In this document: positions 36,051 through 46,062 of the stretch, one piece after another
Layout: every line of letters starts with the position of its first letter
How positions within the stretch are numbered: the first letter of the stretch is position 1
Assembly: GCF_024868665.1 (NCBI RefSeq)
Contig: NW_026634130.1
Location: forward strand, 526 to 64,525
Length of the DNA stretch: 64,000 nucleotides
DNA from: Triplophysa rosa
Lineage: Eukaryota; Chordata; Actinopteri; Cypriniformes; Nemacheilidae
Direction: 5' to 3'
The notes under the pieces: model-generated
What the model was told of the DNA's origin: nothing
Database searches by the model: none
The model's input: the letters and a program-made list of their open reading frames with translations, nothing else
Program-made: the position numbers and the translations under genes

Positions 36051-36687
36051 TGTCACGACTGGCATGGCGGAAGAACCCAAGTGCAGGCAAGGCGGTGGAT
36101 AAGGGGTTAACAAATACTTTATTTTACAAGGAACAAACACTGAACAAAAGGGAATACCCACGAGGGGGTGTCTGACAGGATGAACTAAAATACAAAACTA
36201 GAAACAAAATACTTCCCTCGATGGGGCAAAAAGTAAACTAAACAAGGCACGACACAAAGTCACAAACAAGGCAAGGTAATTTAAATAACGAGACAAGGCA
36301 ACAGGAACATGAGCATAACACGAGGCACAGGAAACTCACAGTACATGAAACACGGGACATAGACATAGTACAGGAAACTCAGGACGTAGACGTAGTACAA
36401 GAAACTCAAGACGTAACCATAGTACAACGAATCCGCACAAGACAGCAAACACACGGGCATTAAATAGGGAAACAGACAAAGGAAGATAACGAGTGGCAGG
36501 TGAGGAACATAAGACACAGCAGGAAAGCAATACAGGAAACGAGAGGGGCGGGGCCAATGACGAGACACGAGAAAGCACATGACATGTCAATGGTAAACAA
36601 ACCATGACTTTCTCACACTAAACACAAGGGATCTGTCACGATCCTGCCACCAGACTAGAAAATCATGAACAAGGCAGGACCATGACA
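36051..36687 (-). mobile_element. LTR, second copy of the 11954-12590 element
   Basis: Identical to 11954-12590. The internal region that should follow is cut by the gap at 36994. Confidence 0.75.
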
Positions 36688-36993
36688 GAGCCCCCCCCCC
36701 TTAATGAACACCCCCAGGTGTTCACCAAGGGACCGACTAACAAGACAAGACCGACTGGGACAGTGACAAGATGAAACAAAACATGGAGAACAATATCAAG
36801 GGTAAACAAAAATACACAATAAGCGGGTTGGGGTGATACAATAAAAATAACAAACATGGGAGGGGGGGTGGGAGCACACTGGAATACATGGGTGGCAGTT
36901 CAAATGGGTTGGGACAGGGGGGAACAGTCTTTGTCCCTGGGGGCGCTCGCATGGGTGGAGTCCCAGGAGACTTGGTTGCGGCCGACTTGGCTG

Positions 36994-37788
36994 NNNNNNN
37001 NNNNNNNNNNNNNNNNNNNNNNNNNNNNNNNNNNNNNNNNNNNNNNNNNNNNNNNNNNNNNNNNNNNNNNNNNNNNNNNNNNNNNNNNNNNNNNNNNNNN
37101 NNNNNNNNNNNNNNNNNNNNNNNNNNNNNNNNNNNNNNNNNNNNNNNNNNNNNNNNNNNNNNNNNNNNNNNNNNNNNNNNNNNNNNNNNNNNNNNNNNNN
37201 NNNNNNNNNNNNNNNNNNNNNNNNNNNNNNNNNNNNNNNNNNNNNNNNNNNNNNNNNNNNNNNNNNNNNNNNNNNNNNNNNNNNNNNNNNNNNNNNNNNN
37301 NNNNNNNNNNNNNNNNNNNNNNNNNNNNNNNNNNNNNNNNNNNNNNNNNNNNNNNNNNNNNNNNNNNNNNNNNNNNNNNNNNNNNNNNNNNNNNNNNNNN
37401 NNNNNNNNNNNNNNNNNNNNNNNNNNNNNNNNNNNNNNNNNNNNNNNNNNNNNNNNNNNNNNNNNNNNNNNNNNNNNNNNNNNNNNNNNNNNNNNNNNNN
37501 NNNNNNNNNNNNNNNNNNNNNNNNNNNNNNNNNNNNNNNNNNNNNNNNNNNNNNNNNNNNNNNNNNNNNNNNNNNNNNNNNNNNNNNNNNNNNNNNNNNN
37601 NNNNNNNNNNNNNNNNNNNNNNNNNNNNNNNNNNNNNNNNNNNNNNNNNNNNNNNNNNNNNNNNNNNNNNNNNNNNNNNNNNNNNNNNNNNNNNNNNNNN
37701 NNNNNNNNNNNNNNNNNNNNNNNNNNNNNNNNNNNNNNNNNNNNNNNNNNNNNNNNNNNNNNNNNNNNNNNNNNNNNNNNNNNNNNNN
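36994..37788. other. Assembly gap, 795 N
   Basis: Undetermined bases. The left edge stops at the start of a minisatellite (compare 12897) and the right edge starts inside a Gypsy reverse transcriptase. The true content should include the minisatellite, a Gypsy 5' LTR, gag and protease, so the N count is probably too small. Reading frames across it are meaningless. Confidence 0.95.
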
Positions 37789-38240
37789 CCCTGTGGTGAT
37801 TTCCGACGCCTGAACAACGCCACCACCCCCGACCGGTACCCAGTGCCGCACATACAGGATTTCTCCGCCCACCTAGCCGGCGCCACCATCTTTTCGAAGG
37901 TGGACCTGGTGCGCGGTTACCACCAGGTGCCTGTCCACCCACAGGATGTCCCCAAGACAGCAGTCATCACACCCTTTGGCCTTTTTGAATTCCTACGGAT
38001 GCCTTTCAGCCTCAACGGTGCAGCGCAGACGTTTCAGTGCCTCGTGGACTCTGTGCTGAGGGACATGCCATTCCTATTTGTTTACTTGGAAGACATTCTC
38101 GTGGCCAGCGCATCCGCAGACGACCACCTGATGCATCTCAGGCAGCTATTCGGCCGGCTCAACGAGCATGGTCTTATCCTTAACCCGGCTAAGTGTGTGT
38201 TTGGCTGGTCGTCCATCACTTTCCTCGGCCACCACGTCAC
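37789..38240 (+). pseudogene. Ty3/Gypsy reverse transcriptase (partial)
   Basis: The frame opens at the gap edge with [17 protein letters not shown], then [12 protein letters not shown] (first catalytic Asp), [26 protein letters not shown] and [17 protein letters not shown]. The active-site box reads YLED where Gypsy enzymes have YLDD, so one metal-binding Asp is replaced by Glu. Fingers, palm and the start of the connection are present. RNase H is deleted just after HHV. Confidence 0.85.
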
Positions 38241-39138
38241 GCTACTATGGCGGTGGATCAGAACGCGGACGCTGAGGTGCAAGCCTACAGGACAGTCCCC
38301 ACGGCGCTGCTCATGGAGGATGTGGTTTTTGACACGGCCAACGCTACACTCCTCTGTGACGTCAGGGCCTGGGCTGCTGCCTGTGTGGCGTGCCAGCGCG
38401 CAAAGGTGACTCGTCATACCAAAGCCCCCTTGGCACCCTTCAAAGTGCAAATCGGAGCTTTGGACTGCGGTCGCCGAGGTCCTGGGGGTGAAGGTCCACC
38501 ATACAACAGCCTATAAGCCACAGAGCAATGGACTTTGCGAGCGGTTTCATCGTGACATGAAGGCCGCGCTACAGGCCAGCCTTACGAGCTGCGACTGGGC
38601 TGACCGCCTCCCATGGGTCATGCTTGGCCTTCGCTCAGCCCCCAAAGAAGATCTGCAAGCCTCATCGGCCGAGCTGGTGTACGGCCAGCCTCTGCGCGTT
38701 CCGGGGGAGTTTCTTCCGGATGCCACGGACCAGTGGTCTGTGGCCTCTCATCAGGCTGTGTCCCGAGACATTGCCGATGCTTTTGTTCCTATTCCCACGA
38801 CTCACCATGGCCTCCCCCAATCCTACGTGCCCAAGGATTTACCGTCAGCCAAGTATGTTTTCATCTGCCACGATGGCCATCGTACCCCGCTGCGGCCCCC
38901 CTAAGATGGAACCTTCAGCGTCCTGGTGGGAGGGTCTAAGAACTTTGTTGTGGATATGGGGGGCAGGCCTGAGCGGGTGGCGATAGACCGTCTCAAGCCT
39001 GCTCATGTGGATATTGGTAAGCCATTTCAGCTGGCCCAGCCTCCTTGGCGAGGGCGCCCCCCTGCGGCAGCCTCGGCCCCTGCCCTGCCCTGCCCCTTCG
39101 CCTCTCTCCTGTTAAGCGAAGCCGTTATGGCCGCCTGA
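38241..39138 (+). pseudogene. Ty3/Gypsy integrase remnants with internal deletions
   Basis: A shifted frame gives ATLLCDV fused directly to [18 protein letters not shown], so the HH half of the integrase zinc finger is deleted and the CxxC half kept. After APFKV another deletion removes the region with the first two catalytic Asp residues. It resumes at LWTAVAEVLGVKVHHTTAY then PQSNGLCERFHRD (catalytic Glu). The C-terminal part (ELVYGQPLRVPGEF ... DRLKPAH) has a TAA at 38902-38904 where the reading otherwise continues. It is dead. Confidence 0.8.
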
Positions 39139-39274
39139 TCCGCCCCCTCTACGTTGACTTTTATACACACTGTAAAAGCTGTTCTGTTTTGCAAGTATGA
39201 ATAGAAACCTATGTTTTATTTGGGGTACCTGTTCGGTCTGGCCTGTTTTTAGGGGTGAATTCTGGGGGGGCCTG

Positions 39275-39487
39275 TGTGGCGAACCACAAGTAATACGAGA
39301 GGAGACATTCACCAAGGTACTGTACCTTTAAGGGAGGGAAGAGTTAGTTGAGGAGTGTTGTTCCAGTTTTTGATGTGTGTGCTGTTTTTTGACTTCACTC
39401 GCTGTTCGGTGTGAGATATATTAAAGTGGAGAGTAAGCGGACCCAACACATCTTCGTTTCTTGTCTCCTCGTTTATTGCACTCCACA
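39275..39487 (+). mobile_element. Gypsy 3' LTR, 213 bp
   Basis: TGTGGCGAAC to CTCCACA, preceded by the polypurine run tctggggggg and followed by aaaac. It matches the LTR at 49779-49992. With the aaaac before that 5' LTR, this gives a 5-bp target duplication for one ancestral insertion. Confidence 0.9.
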
Positions 39488-41030
39488 AAACAAAAATAGT
39501 AGAATTTCAATAGCAATGGAGTTTTACATTAATGTTAAGCAGCCATTAAACACAAAAATAACAAAAGTACAGTATTATAGTTAACACATAAGTAACTACT
39601 TTAGTCTTTCCATTTTTTTTCAAAATGTTTACTCTCATTTTCTTGGTTCCCGACCACCAGCTCTTCCAGGAGTGTGAATCATCTGTTCCACCATTGATGT
39701 ACGTATGGAAGTCAGAGCTATGGCACTGCCAATTATTTCCTAACAGTCTTGTATTACTGTTGAACAGCAATAAAACAAGTAAACAACAAAATACTGGGTT
39801 ATGGTTAACACAAAGTTGATTATGGCTCATTTTTTATATCCACCACCCCCAGCGTGCTTCAGGTGTTCTGCCATTGCTGCATCTGTTGCATTTGGGCACA
39901 CCTGTTCAAAGCATCTGAGTGAGAGAAGAGAATATGAATATTAAAAAAGTAGAAAAAAATCTAAGGCAAAATTTGAGGTAAATGACATGAACTTGTTCTG
40001 AAAGTCTTGTGATCCTACGACTAAATTTAAAATACATTGAAAGATGAACTTCAGCAAATAGCTGGCATTCTGGATCATGGCAAGTCTACATAATCTATTA
40101 GGAGTCTAGATTGTGACAAAGAATATATGTTAGATTAGTGAAAAAAACGGCATTTGCCCCCTCCGTCTTCAATGCCACTCTGGTGCCCTTGAGAAAGACC
40201 CTTAACCAGGTGTGTAAACCTGGTAAAACCTGATGTTCTTGTAGAGAATGTCCACTGATTCGCTTAATAGGACTAGGTGTTATAATCCCACTATTTCAGC
40301 ACAGTTGAATTGCCCAATAGGACATTTCCCATGCCTTATGCATGACAGGGGGAAGCAGTCAAGAATATGAATAGAGGAAAGGCTGACAGCTATTCACTGA
40401 AGTTCATCTTTCAAACCGAACAGCATGGAAAATCTTCCTTTGGAATCCTGAAAGGAAAATCAGTTGATAAATCTGTACACACACCTGGACACATGAATAC
40501 TTATAAACTGAATGTGACACTTGCTGTCACATTTTTTTGTTAATAAACCATTAGGCAGGATGTCCTTAAGGAAGAAGGTTGGGAACTCCTGATCTATTTA
40601 CACATTGTTCCTGTAGTTGCATGAAATGCACTCGATGCACAGAGTGCTGCCTACGTATTTCCGGTAAAATCTCAGGTGGTGGGAATTAACGCGTAATATA
40701 GATTAGTGAAATACATCGTATTGTTAAAATACTATATATTAAACATGTAACGGGTGCTATAATACAAAACTTTAGTTTAGTCATGACCTGCAGCGTTTAA
40801 ATATAAACGTGACTGTTGTTCCTTCAGGCATGGCTGTGTCCTGTTTTATGAAGCTTCAGAGATTTAAAAAAAACCCTGTTGGTAAAAGCAAAGATTTGAA
40901 TTCTGCCTTTAATGTCATCACTCAACGGCAAAGCCCGCCCAGCAGTGGTGACGATCTGCCCTATTTGCTTAGACACAGCCCCATGTGGGAAGTACAACAG
41001 TCGCCATTGTTAGATCGTCACTGGAGCTAC
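39488..41030 (+). repeat. Flank of Gypsy insertion and short DNA elements
   Basis: 39488-40100 continues the long unit (compare 14873-15650), with the hAT-like right end near 39640. Around 40036-40426 an inverted pair, gaaagatgaacttcag and ctgaagttcatctttc, frames a MITE of about 390 bp. The part from 40866 on is repeated at 50685. No host gene is seen. Confidence 0.5.
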
Positions 41031-41033
41031 ACA

Positions 41034-41365
41034 ATGTCTGCGCCACGGAGGCACTACAGTTGTTTTGTATTAGGATGTACCGACCAGCATAACTGTCTTC
41101 ATAGACTCCCGTAAGCTGAGTTATAGAGAACAGCATGGTTAAATTTCATTTATGAAGGCAATGTCCCGCTGAGAATCGGTAAAGTATTTCACGTTTCCGC
41201 CAATTATTTCATGCCGGACTGCTTCACAAATGAGGGCCAGTACAACGCTGGACTTTCAACGAGGTTGCTACTGAAACTGGGAGCAACACCAACACTTCGT
41301 GCCCAGTCCTCATATCCAGCAGAAGCAGTATCACACCTCATATTGTTGCTGATTAGTCTTTCAAA
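41034..41365 (+). pseudogene. THAP-domain remnant
   Basis: From ATG 41034 the frame reads MSAPRRHYSCFVLGCTDQH then LHRLP, stop, AEL, stop, RTAWLNFIYEGNVPLRIGK, HVSANYFMPDCFTNEGQY. This fits the N-terminal THAP-type zinc finger of transposon-related fish proteins: C-x4-C, the W of RTAW, then a C-x2-H box that here reads S-x2-Y. Two nonsense codons and loss of both distal zinc ligands show decay. THAP fingers occur in P- and Kolobok-type transposases. Copy at 50850-51181. Confidence 0.6.
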
Positions 41366-42184
41366 ATTGCTACTCTTAATGGGCTTGTTATCGCGCTATA
41401 TTGGTAATGTTGCTAACAATAGAACTACAGCGTCTAACTGTATTTATTGACGCTGCCCTCACATGCTGTCGGGCTTATCGTAAACAATACATAAAGTGTG
41501 ACAGTACATGATAGAACAACGTTGAAAGCGTAGTATAACTGTAGTGACGCTAAACTATACCTGCTCAACCTCCATGCAGCATTTATTCTCTGGCTCTGTA
41601 GTGATTTTACTGCAATTCCCACACGAGCACCTGCACAGCGATTTATACATTATAATGACGGACCGTGCTAATGCTTATCGATCACTTAAAGAACGTTAAT
41701 TTCACAATAACTGCAAAATTACAACTAACCATTCGGAAACGTCCGGTTCAATTCTTAAGGTTGTCACTTCTTCTTGTCTCTCCATCAGTGTCAGACTCCG
41801 GTTCGTACATATAGGGCTGAACACCACTAACAATTACTGACATTTTGATGTTTTGATGTGGCCGGTAAGCATCAGCACGAGTTCCTGAAACTCCGCCCTC
41901 CTCTGGAGCGGGGGCTGGGACGAAAAGCTCATTAACATTTAAAGAGATATAAGCAAAGCCGGTGCGTTTTTACACACACTCAAAAACGGGCAACTTCAAC
42001 ATTATATAATAAATGATCCGCTGGGTATTTTGAGCTAAAACTTCACATACACACTCTGGGGACACCAGAGACTTATTCCACATCCAGTAAAACCATTCGA
42101 ACAACCTCTCCTTAAATGTACAACATTACTGAATTGCAAATAGTAACGTTATCTGCCACTATTTATAAATACCAATAGCATATA

Positions 42185-42454
42185 CCCAGATAGCACAGGT
42201 ACATCTGTAATATGTCTGCTAAAGATCTGGAGACCTGGAAAACATCTGCTGTGTAAAAACATCTGCTAAACATCTTAGCAAGAGCTGTTGTACATCCATT
42301 CTAAATCATACACATTTTACAGGCATTTTCTAGAGGTCTATATGACATCTGACAGCAGACGTCTCAGATGAGCAAACAGCATCTGCCAGATGTCTTGCAG
42401 ATGAAAATGTAGACATCAAATAGATGTCTGCCCGATGTACGTGTGCTATCAGGG
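42185..42454. mobile_element. MITE, 270 bp, flanked by TA
   Basis: The ends cccagatagcaca and tgtgctatcaggg are near-inverted copies, with TA outside each. The interior is rich in catctgct/agatgt words. A copy is at 52005-52274. Bases 41366-42184 and 42455-43023 show only AT-rich repeat-like DNA. Confidence 0.65.
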
Positions 42455-43023
42455 TAACTATAATTTCCACTTAATCCAAAGAAAATACAGCTATTTTTGG
42501 TAAGTGTAAATACTATATCGCTAAGAAATGCTGCTACTTTCACTTTGTGTAAACAGAACCTACTGCTATTTAAACTTAGTGCAAATAGCCGCAGCCTTAT
42601 TTTCAAGAGGGTTCAAAACAGCATTTCTGACACTTTATTTTCCAGTTTATTTTTCCAGTTTATTTTTATTTAGATAACAAGAGAGGAGGAAGTTATTGAG
42701 AATGAAGAGGAGTTAATTCGGTATGAAATCAAAATAATCGCGGTGAGCTGCTATTCTTGCACTTTTGTATATTTCAGAAGAACGTAAAAGCTTTTCATGG
42801 GACATCTCTGCTTATGTTTCAGTCAGAATAAAAAAATTTTATGGAATAATGTAAACAGGATAATGTTAGTCTTTAATCTAACGAATAAATTTCCACCAGT
42901 ATAAATGTAGGCATAATCATGTAGATTTCTGTTTTTCAGAAATTTAAGGGTTTTAAAAATGCAAAGGGAATTCAGTATGTGTAAACATATCAAGATGAAG
43001 TTTGATTTGTCAGGTATGGTGAC

Positions 43024-44233
43024 TGTAACAAAGCTCAAAAAAACGGGAAGGAAAGAGGCGGGAACCGGCGAACATTTAAGAATAAACTTAAATCAAAAAT
43101 AAACAAACAATAATACGGAAGTAAAAGGCCACACAAACATAAACACAAAACTTAACATTTACGGGCCCGGTCCTCTCTCGTCGGCAGTCCCGTCACTCGT
43201 CCTCTTATGCTCCCGAGCTCCCCCATGAGGCATGCGGGACCGGTGCGTCTACAGCTGATACTCATTATCACTCACGCCACCGGCCCCGCTTTCCTGCCCC
43301 ACGGCTCTCGTCCCGCCTTCCTCACTACATACCCCCATCGCCCCTCACAGGCCGGGGGTACCACCGCGCCTGTGCTTACTCCACCGCCGGGGGGCCCCCC
43401 TTGAAAGCCCCAGCACCTGGGGGTACGCACCGACGAGACGAGAGAATGGAGCCGGGAGCACCCCGAGCGACAGGGACGAGAGAGGGGAGAGAGGAAAAAA
43501 AATAGTCTGGTTCCCCGACACGCTGTCGTTCGGTCCTCAGCCAGCCGAGAGGCTCTTCCTCGCGGTGCTGTGCGGTGGTGCTGGACATCGGGGGGACGGC
43601 CCGCTCCTCCTCCGCTTCTTGGCGGTGGCTTCTTTGGCTGAGGGTAGCCGGCAGCGAGTTTTCCATTCCCTGCTCCTCCCCTTTTCCTCGGTGGACGGCA
43701 GCAGGCTCCGGCCCACGGCAAACGGCCCGAACTCCTCCGCTCCCTCCTCTATGGCCGCCACCCCACCTCGGCCCAGGAGCACGGCAGCGAGGTCCTCGTC
43801 CCAGCCGATTCCTCGTGGTCCAGCACCACCGCTTCTCAGCACAGCAATGCCCCTCGGCGGCGAGGGCTCTTTGACAGCATGTCCCTCCTTCCTCCCGGGT
43901 TTCGGCACCAATGTAGCAAGTTCAATAAAACGGAAGGAAGGAGGCGGGAACCGGCGAACATTCAAACATATTTAATCAAAAAAAAAAAACACCAGTAAAA
44001 ACAGGCCGGCAGCCCCTCACGGACGACTGCTGGCCACACGAACTTAAACAAAACGTAACATTTCCGGGCCCGGTCCTCTCTCGTCGGCAAGTCCCGTCAC
44101 TCGTCCTCTTATGCTCCCGAGCTCCCCCATGAGGCATGCGGGACCGGTGTGCGTACAGCTGATACTCATTATCACTCACGCCACCGGCCCCGCATTCCTG
44201 CCCAACGGCTCTCGTCCCGCCTTCCTCGCTACA
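43024..44233 (-). mobile_element. TRIM-like non-autonomous LTR retrotransposon, copy 1
   Basis: LTRs at 43024-43329 and 43912-44233 bound a 582-bp GC-rich interior. On the minus strand the 5' LTR ends one base before a primer-binding site (43893-43910) that matches the 3' end of tRNA-Phe plus CCA over 18 nt. A purine-rich tract precedes the 3' LTR. No protein domain is seen in the interior, so it needs proteins from another element. Same element as 52844-54056. Confidence 0.75.
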
Positions 44234-44547
44234 ATGATCCATACCCGAAATGTGACCTCTGCATTTAACCCATCCAGAGAGTAGTGAACACAAGTGGTGA
44301 ACACACGTACACCCGGAGCAGTGGGCAGCTATCACTGCAGCGCCCGGGGAGCAAGTAGGGGTAAGGTGCCTTGCTCAAGGGCACCTCAGTTGTTACCCGC
44401 CGGCCCTGAGGATCGAACCAGCAACCTTCTGGTCACGAGTCCGACTCTCTAACCTGGAAACACTGCAATACCAGGTCGATGCGTGGAGTGGGCGGGGCGA
44501 GCCCCGCTTCCAGCTCCGCGCTTCAAAAATCCATTTAATATATGGTC
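44234..44547 (-). repeat. U2-headed SINE, truncated copy
   Basis: Same as 54057-54370: SINE body (44234-44452) and the 3' 95 nt of the U2 part (44453-44547). It stops at the single N at 44548, beyond which unrelated Tc1 sequence begins. Confidence 0.75.
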
Positions 44548-44548
44548 N
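44548..44548. other. Single N at a contig-like join
   Basis: One undetermined base joins the middle of a U2 sequence to the middle of a Tc1 arm. Neither partner continues across it, so this is most likely an assembly join. Confidence 0.8.
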
Positions 44549-45622
44549 TTTTCTATGGGGTTAAGGTCAGGCGAGTTGGCTGGCCAATTAAGAACAGGGA
44601 TACCATGGTCCTTAAACCAGGTACTGGTAGCTTTGGTACTGTGTGCAGGTGCCAAGTCCTGTTGGAAAATGAAATCTGCATCTCCATAAAGTTGGTCTGC
44701 AGCAGGAAGCATGAAGTGCTCTAAAACTTCCTGGTATACGGCTGCGTTGACCTTGGACCTCAGAAAACACAGTGGACCAACACCAGCAGATGACATGGCA
44801 CCCCAAACCATCACTGACTGTGGAAACTTTACACTGGACCTCAAGCAACGTGGATTCTGTGCCTCTCCTCTCTTCCTCCAGACTCTGGGACCCTGATTTC
44901 CAAAGGAAATGCAAAATTTACTTTCATCAGAGAACATAACTTTGGACCACTCAGCAGCAGTCCAGTCCTTTTTGTCTTTAGCCCAGGCGAGACGCTTCTG
45001 ATGCTTCCTGCTGATGACCAACTTTATGGAGATGCAGATTTCATTTTCCAACAGGACTTGGCACCTGCACACAGTGCCAAAGCTACCAGTACCTGGTTTA
45101 AGGACCATGGTATCCCTGTTCTTAATTGGCCAGCAAACTCGCCTGACCTTAACCCCATAGAAAATCTATGGGGTATTGTGAAGAGGAAGATGCGATATGC
45201 CAGACCCAACAATGCAGAAGAGCTGAAGGCCACTATCAGAGCAACCTGGGCTCTCATAACACCTGAGCAGTGCCACAGACTGATCCACTCCATGCCACGC
45301 CGCATTGCTGCAGTAATTCAGGCAAAAGGAGCCCCAACTAAGTATTGAGTGCTGTACATGCTCATACTTTTCATGTTAATATTTTTCAGTTGGCCAAGAT
45401 TTCTAAAAATCCTTTCTTTGTATTGGTCTTAAGTAATATTCTAATTTTCTGAGATACTGAATTTGGGATTTTCATTAGTTGTCAGTTATAATCATCAAAT
45501 TAAAAGAAATATATCAGTCTGTGTGTAATGAATGAATATAATATACAAGTTTCACTTTTTGAATGGAATTAGTGAAATAAATCAACTTTTTGATGATATT
45601 CTAATTATATGACCAGCACCTG
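44549..45622. mobile_element. Palindromic Tc1, second copy, left end missing
   Basis: Matches 31400-32473. The right end gaccagcacctg plus TA is at 45622. The left arm is cut at the N and differs from the first copy at several bases. Confidence 0.85.
44555..45108 (-). pseudogene. Tc1 transposase fragment, frame intact between the two Asp residues
   Basis: Unlike 31234-31868, this copy has no frameshift: FMLPAADQLYGDADFIFQQD is continuous, so MFSDESKF, IFQQDLAPAH and SPDLNPIE lie in one frame until the N. The DNA-binding N-terminus is still missing. The other arm (45001-45348, plus) is identical to 31852-32199. Confidence 0.8.
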
Positions 45623-45664
45623 TATATGTTTTTATTATACGGGCTTAAGGCTATTTTTTATTTA

Positions 45665-46062
45665 GGTTCAGTGCCTCATATGCTCACGACACTTGGTGTT
45701 TGGAAATAACACCTCATCTATGATGTGGCAACTTCGTGCTAAGCATGGGGATGCAGTTACTCTGCTGCTGAGCACCTCTGTTGAAACCCACCCTCCTGAA
45801 CCTTCTGGTATTGTAATCAGTCAAAACAAACTCTTAATGTTTGCACACATGTACATATTGTAGCAGTTGTATTAAAGTACAATAAAATATGTTATGTAAC
45901 CTATTTTTTTAATCAGTTTCCGGGAAGCAACAGCTGGATGAGGCCTTGCTGAACCTTATTATTATGGATGCATAGCCACTGTCTGTGGTGGAAAATGAAG
46001 GCTTTAATGCCTTTCTCCACCTCCTGGATCCCATGTAGACAATACCAGGAAGGAAGTCACGT
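45665..46062 (+). pseudogene. hAT/ZBED remnant, second copy
   Basis: Identical to 32516-32913, with the same two nonsense codons and the same His-to-Gln change. Confidence 0.7.

Larger units (their letters stand above)
32914..36993 (+). repeat. Long interspersed unit, copy 1
   Basis: Homologous to 9106-12896 and nearly identical to 46063-48967 (one substitution noted at 33710). Between about 35765 and 35830 the match switches. To the left it follows the 48.9-kb copy; to the right it follows the 11.7-kb copy base for base until the gap at 36994, apart from one C in a poly-C run. Confidence 0.75.

Noticed and set aside
36737..38409. Very long reading frames across 36994-37788
   Set aside because: They are mostly undetermined bases; only the part after 37789 is real (Gypsy RT).
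43272..43975. GC-rich frames of 96-149 codons in the TRIM interior (also 53092-53998)
   Set aside because: Open in several frames on both strands, as expected from GC-rich non-coding DNA; no domain recognised.
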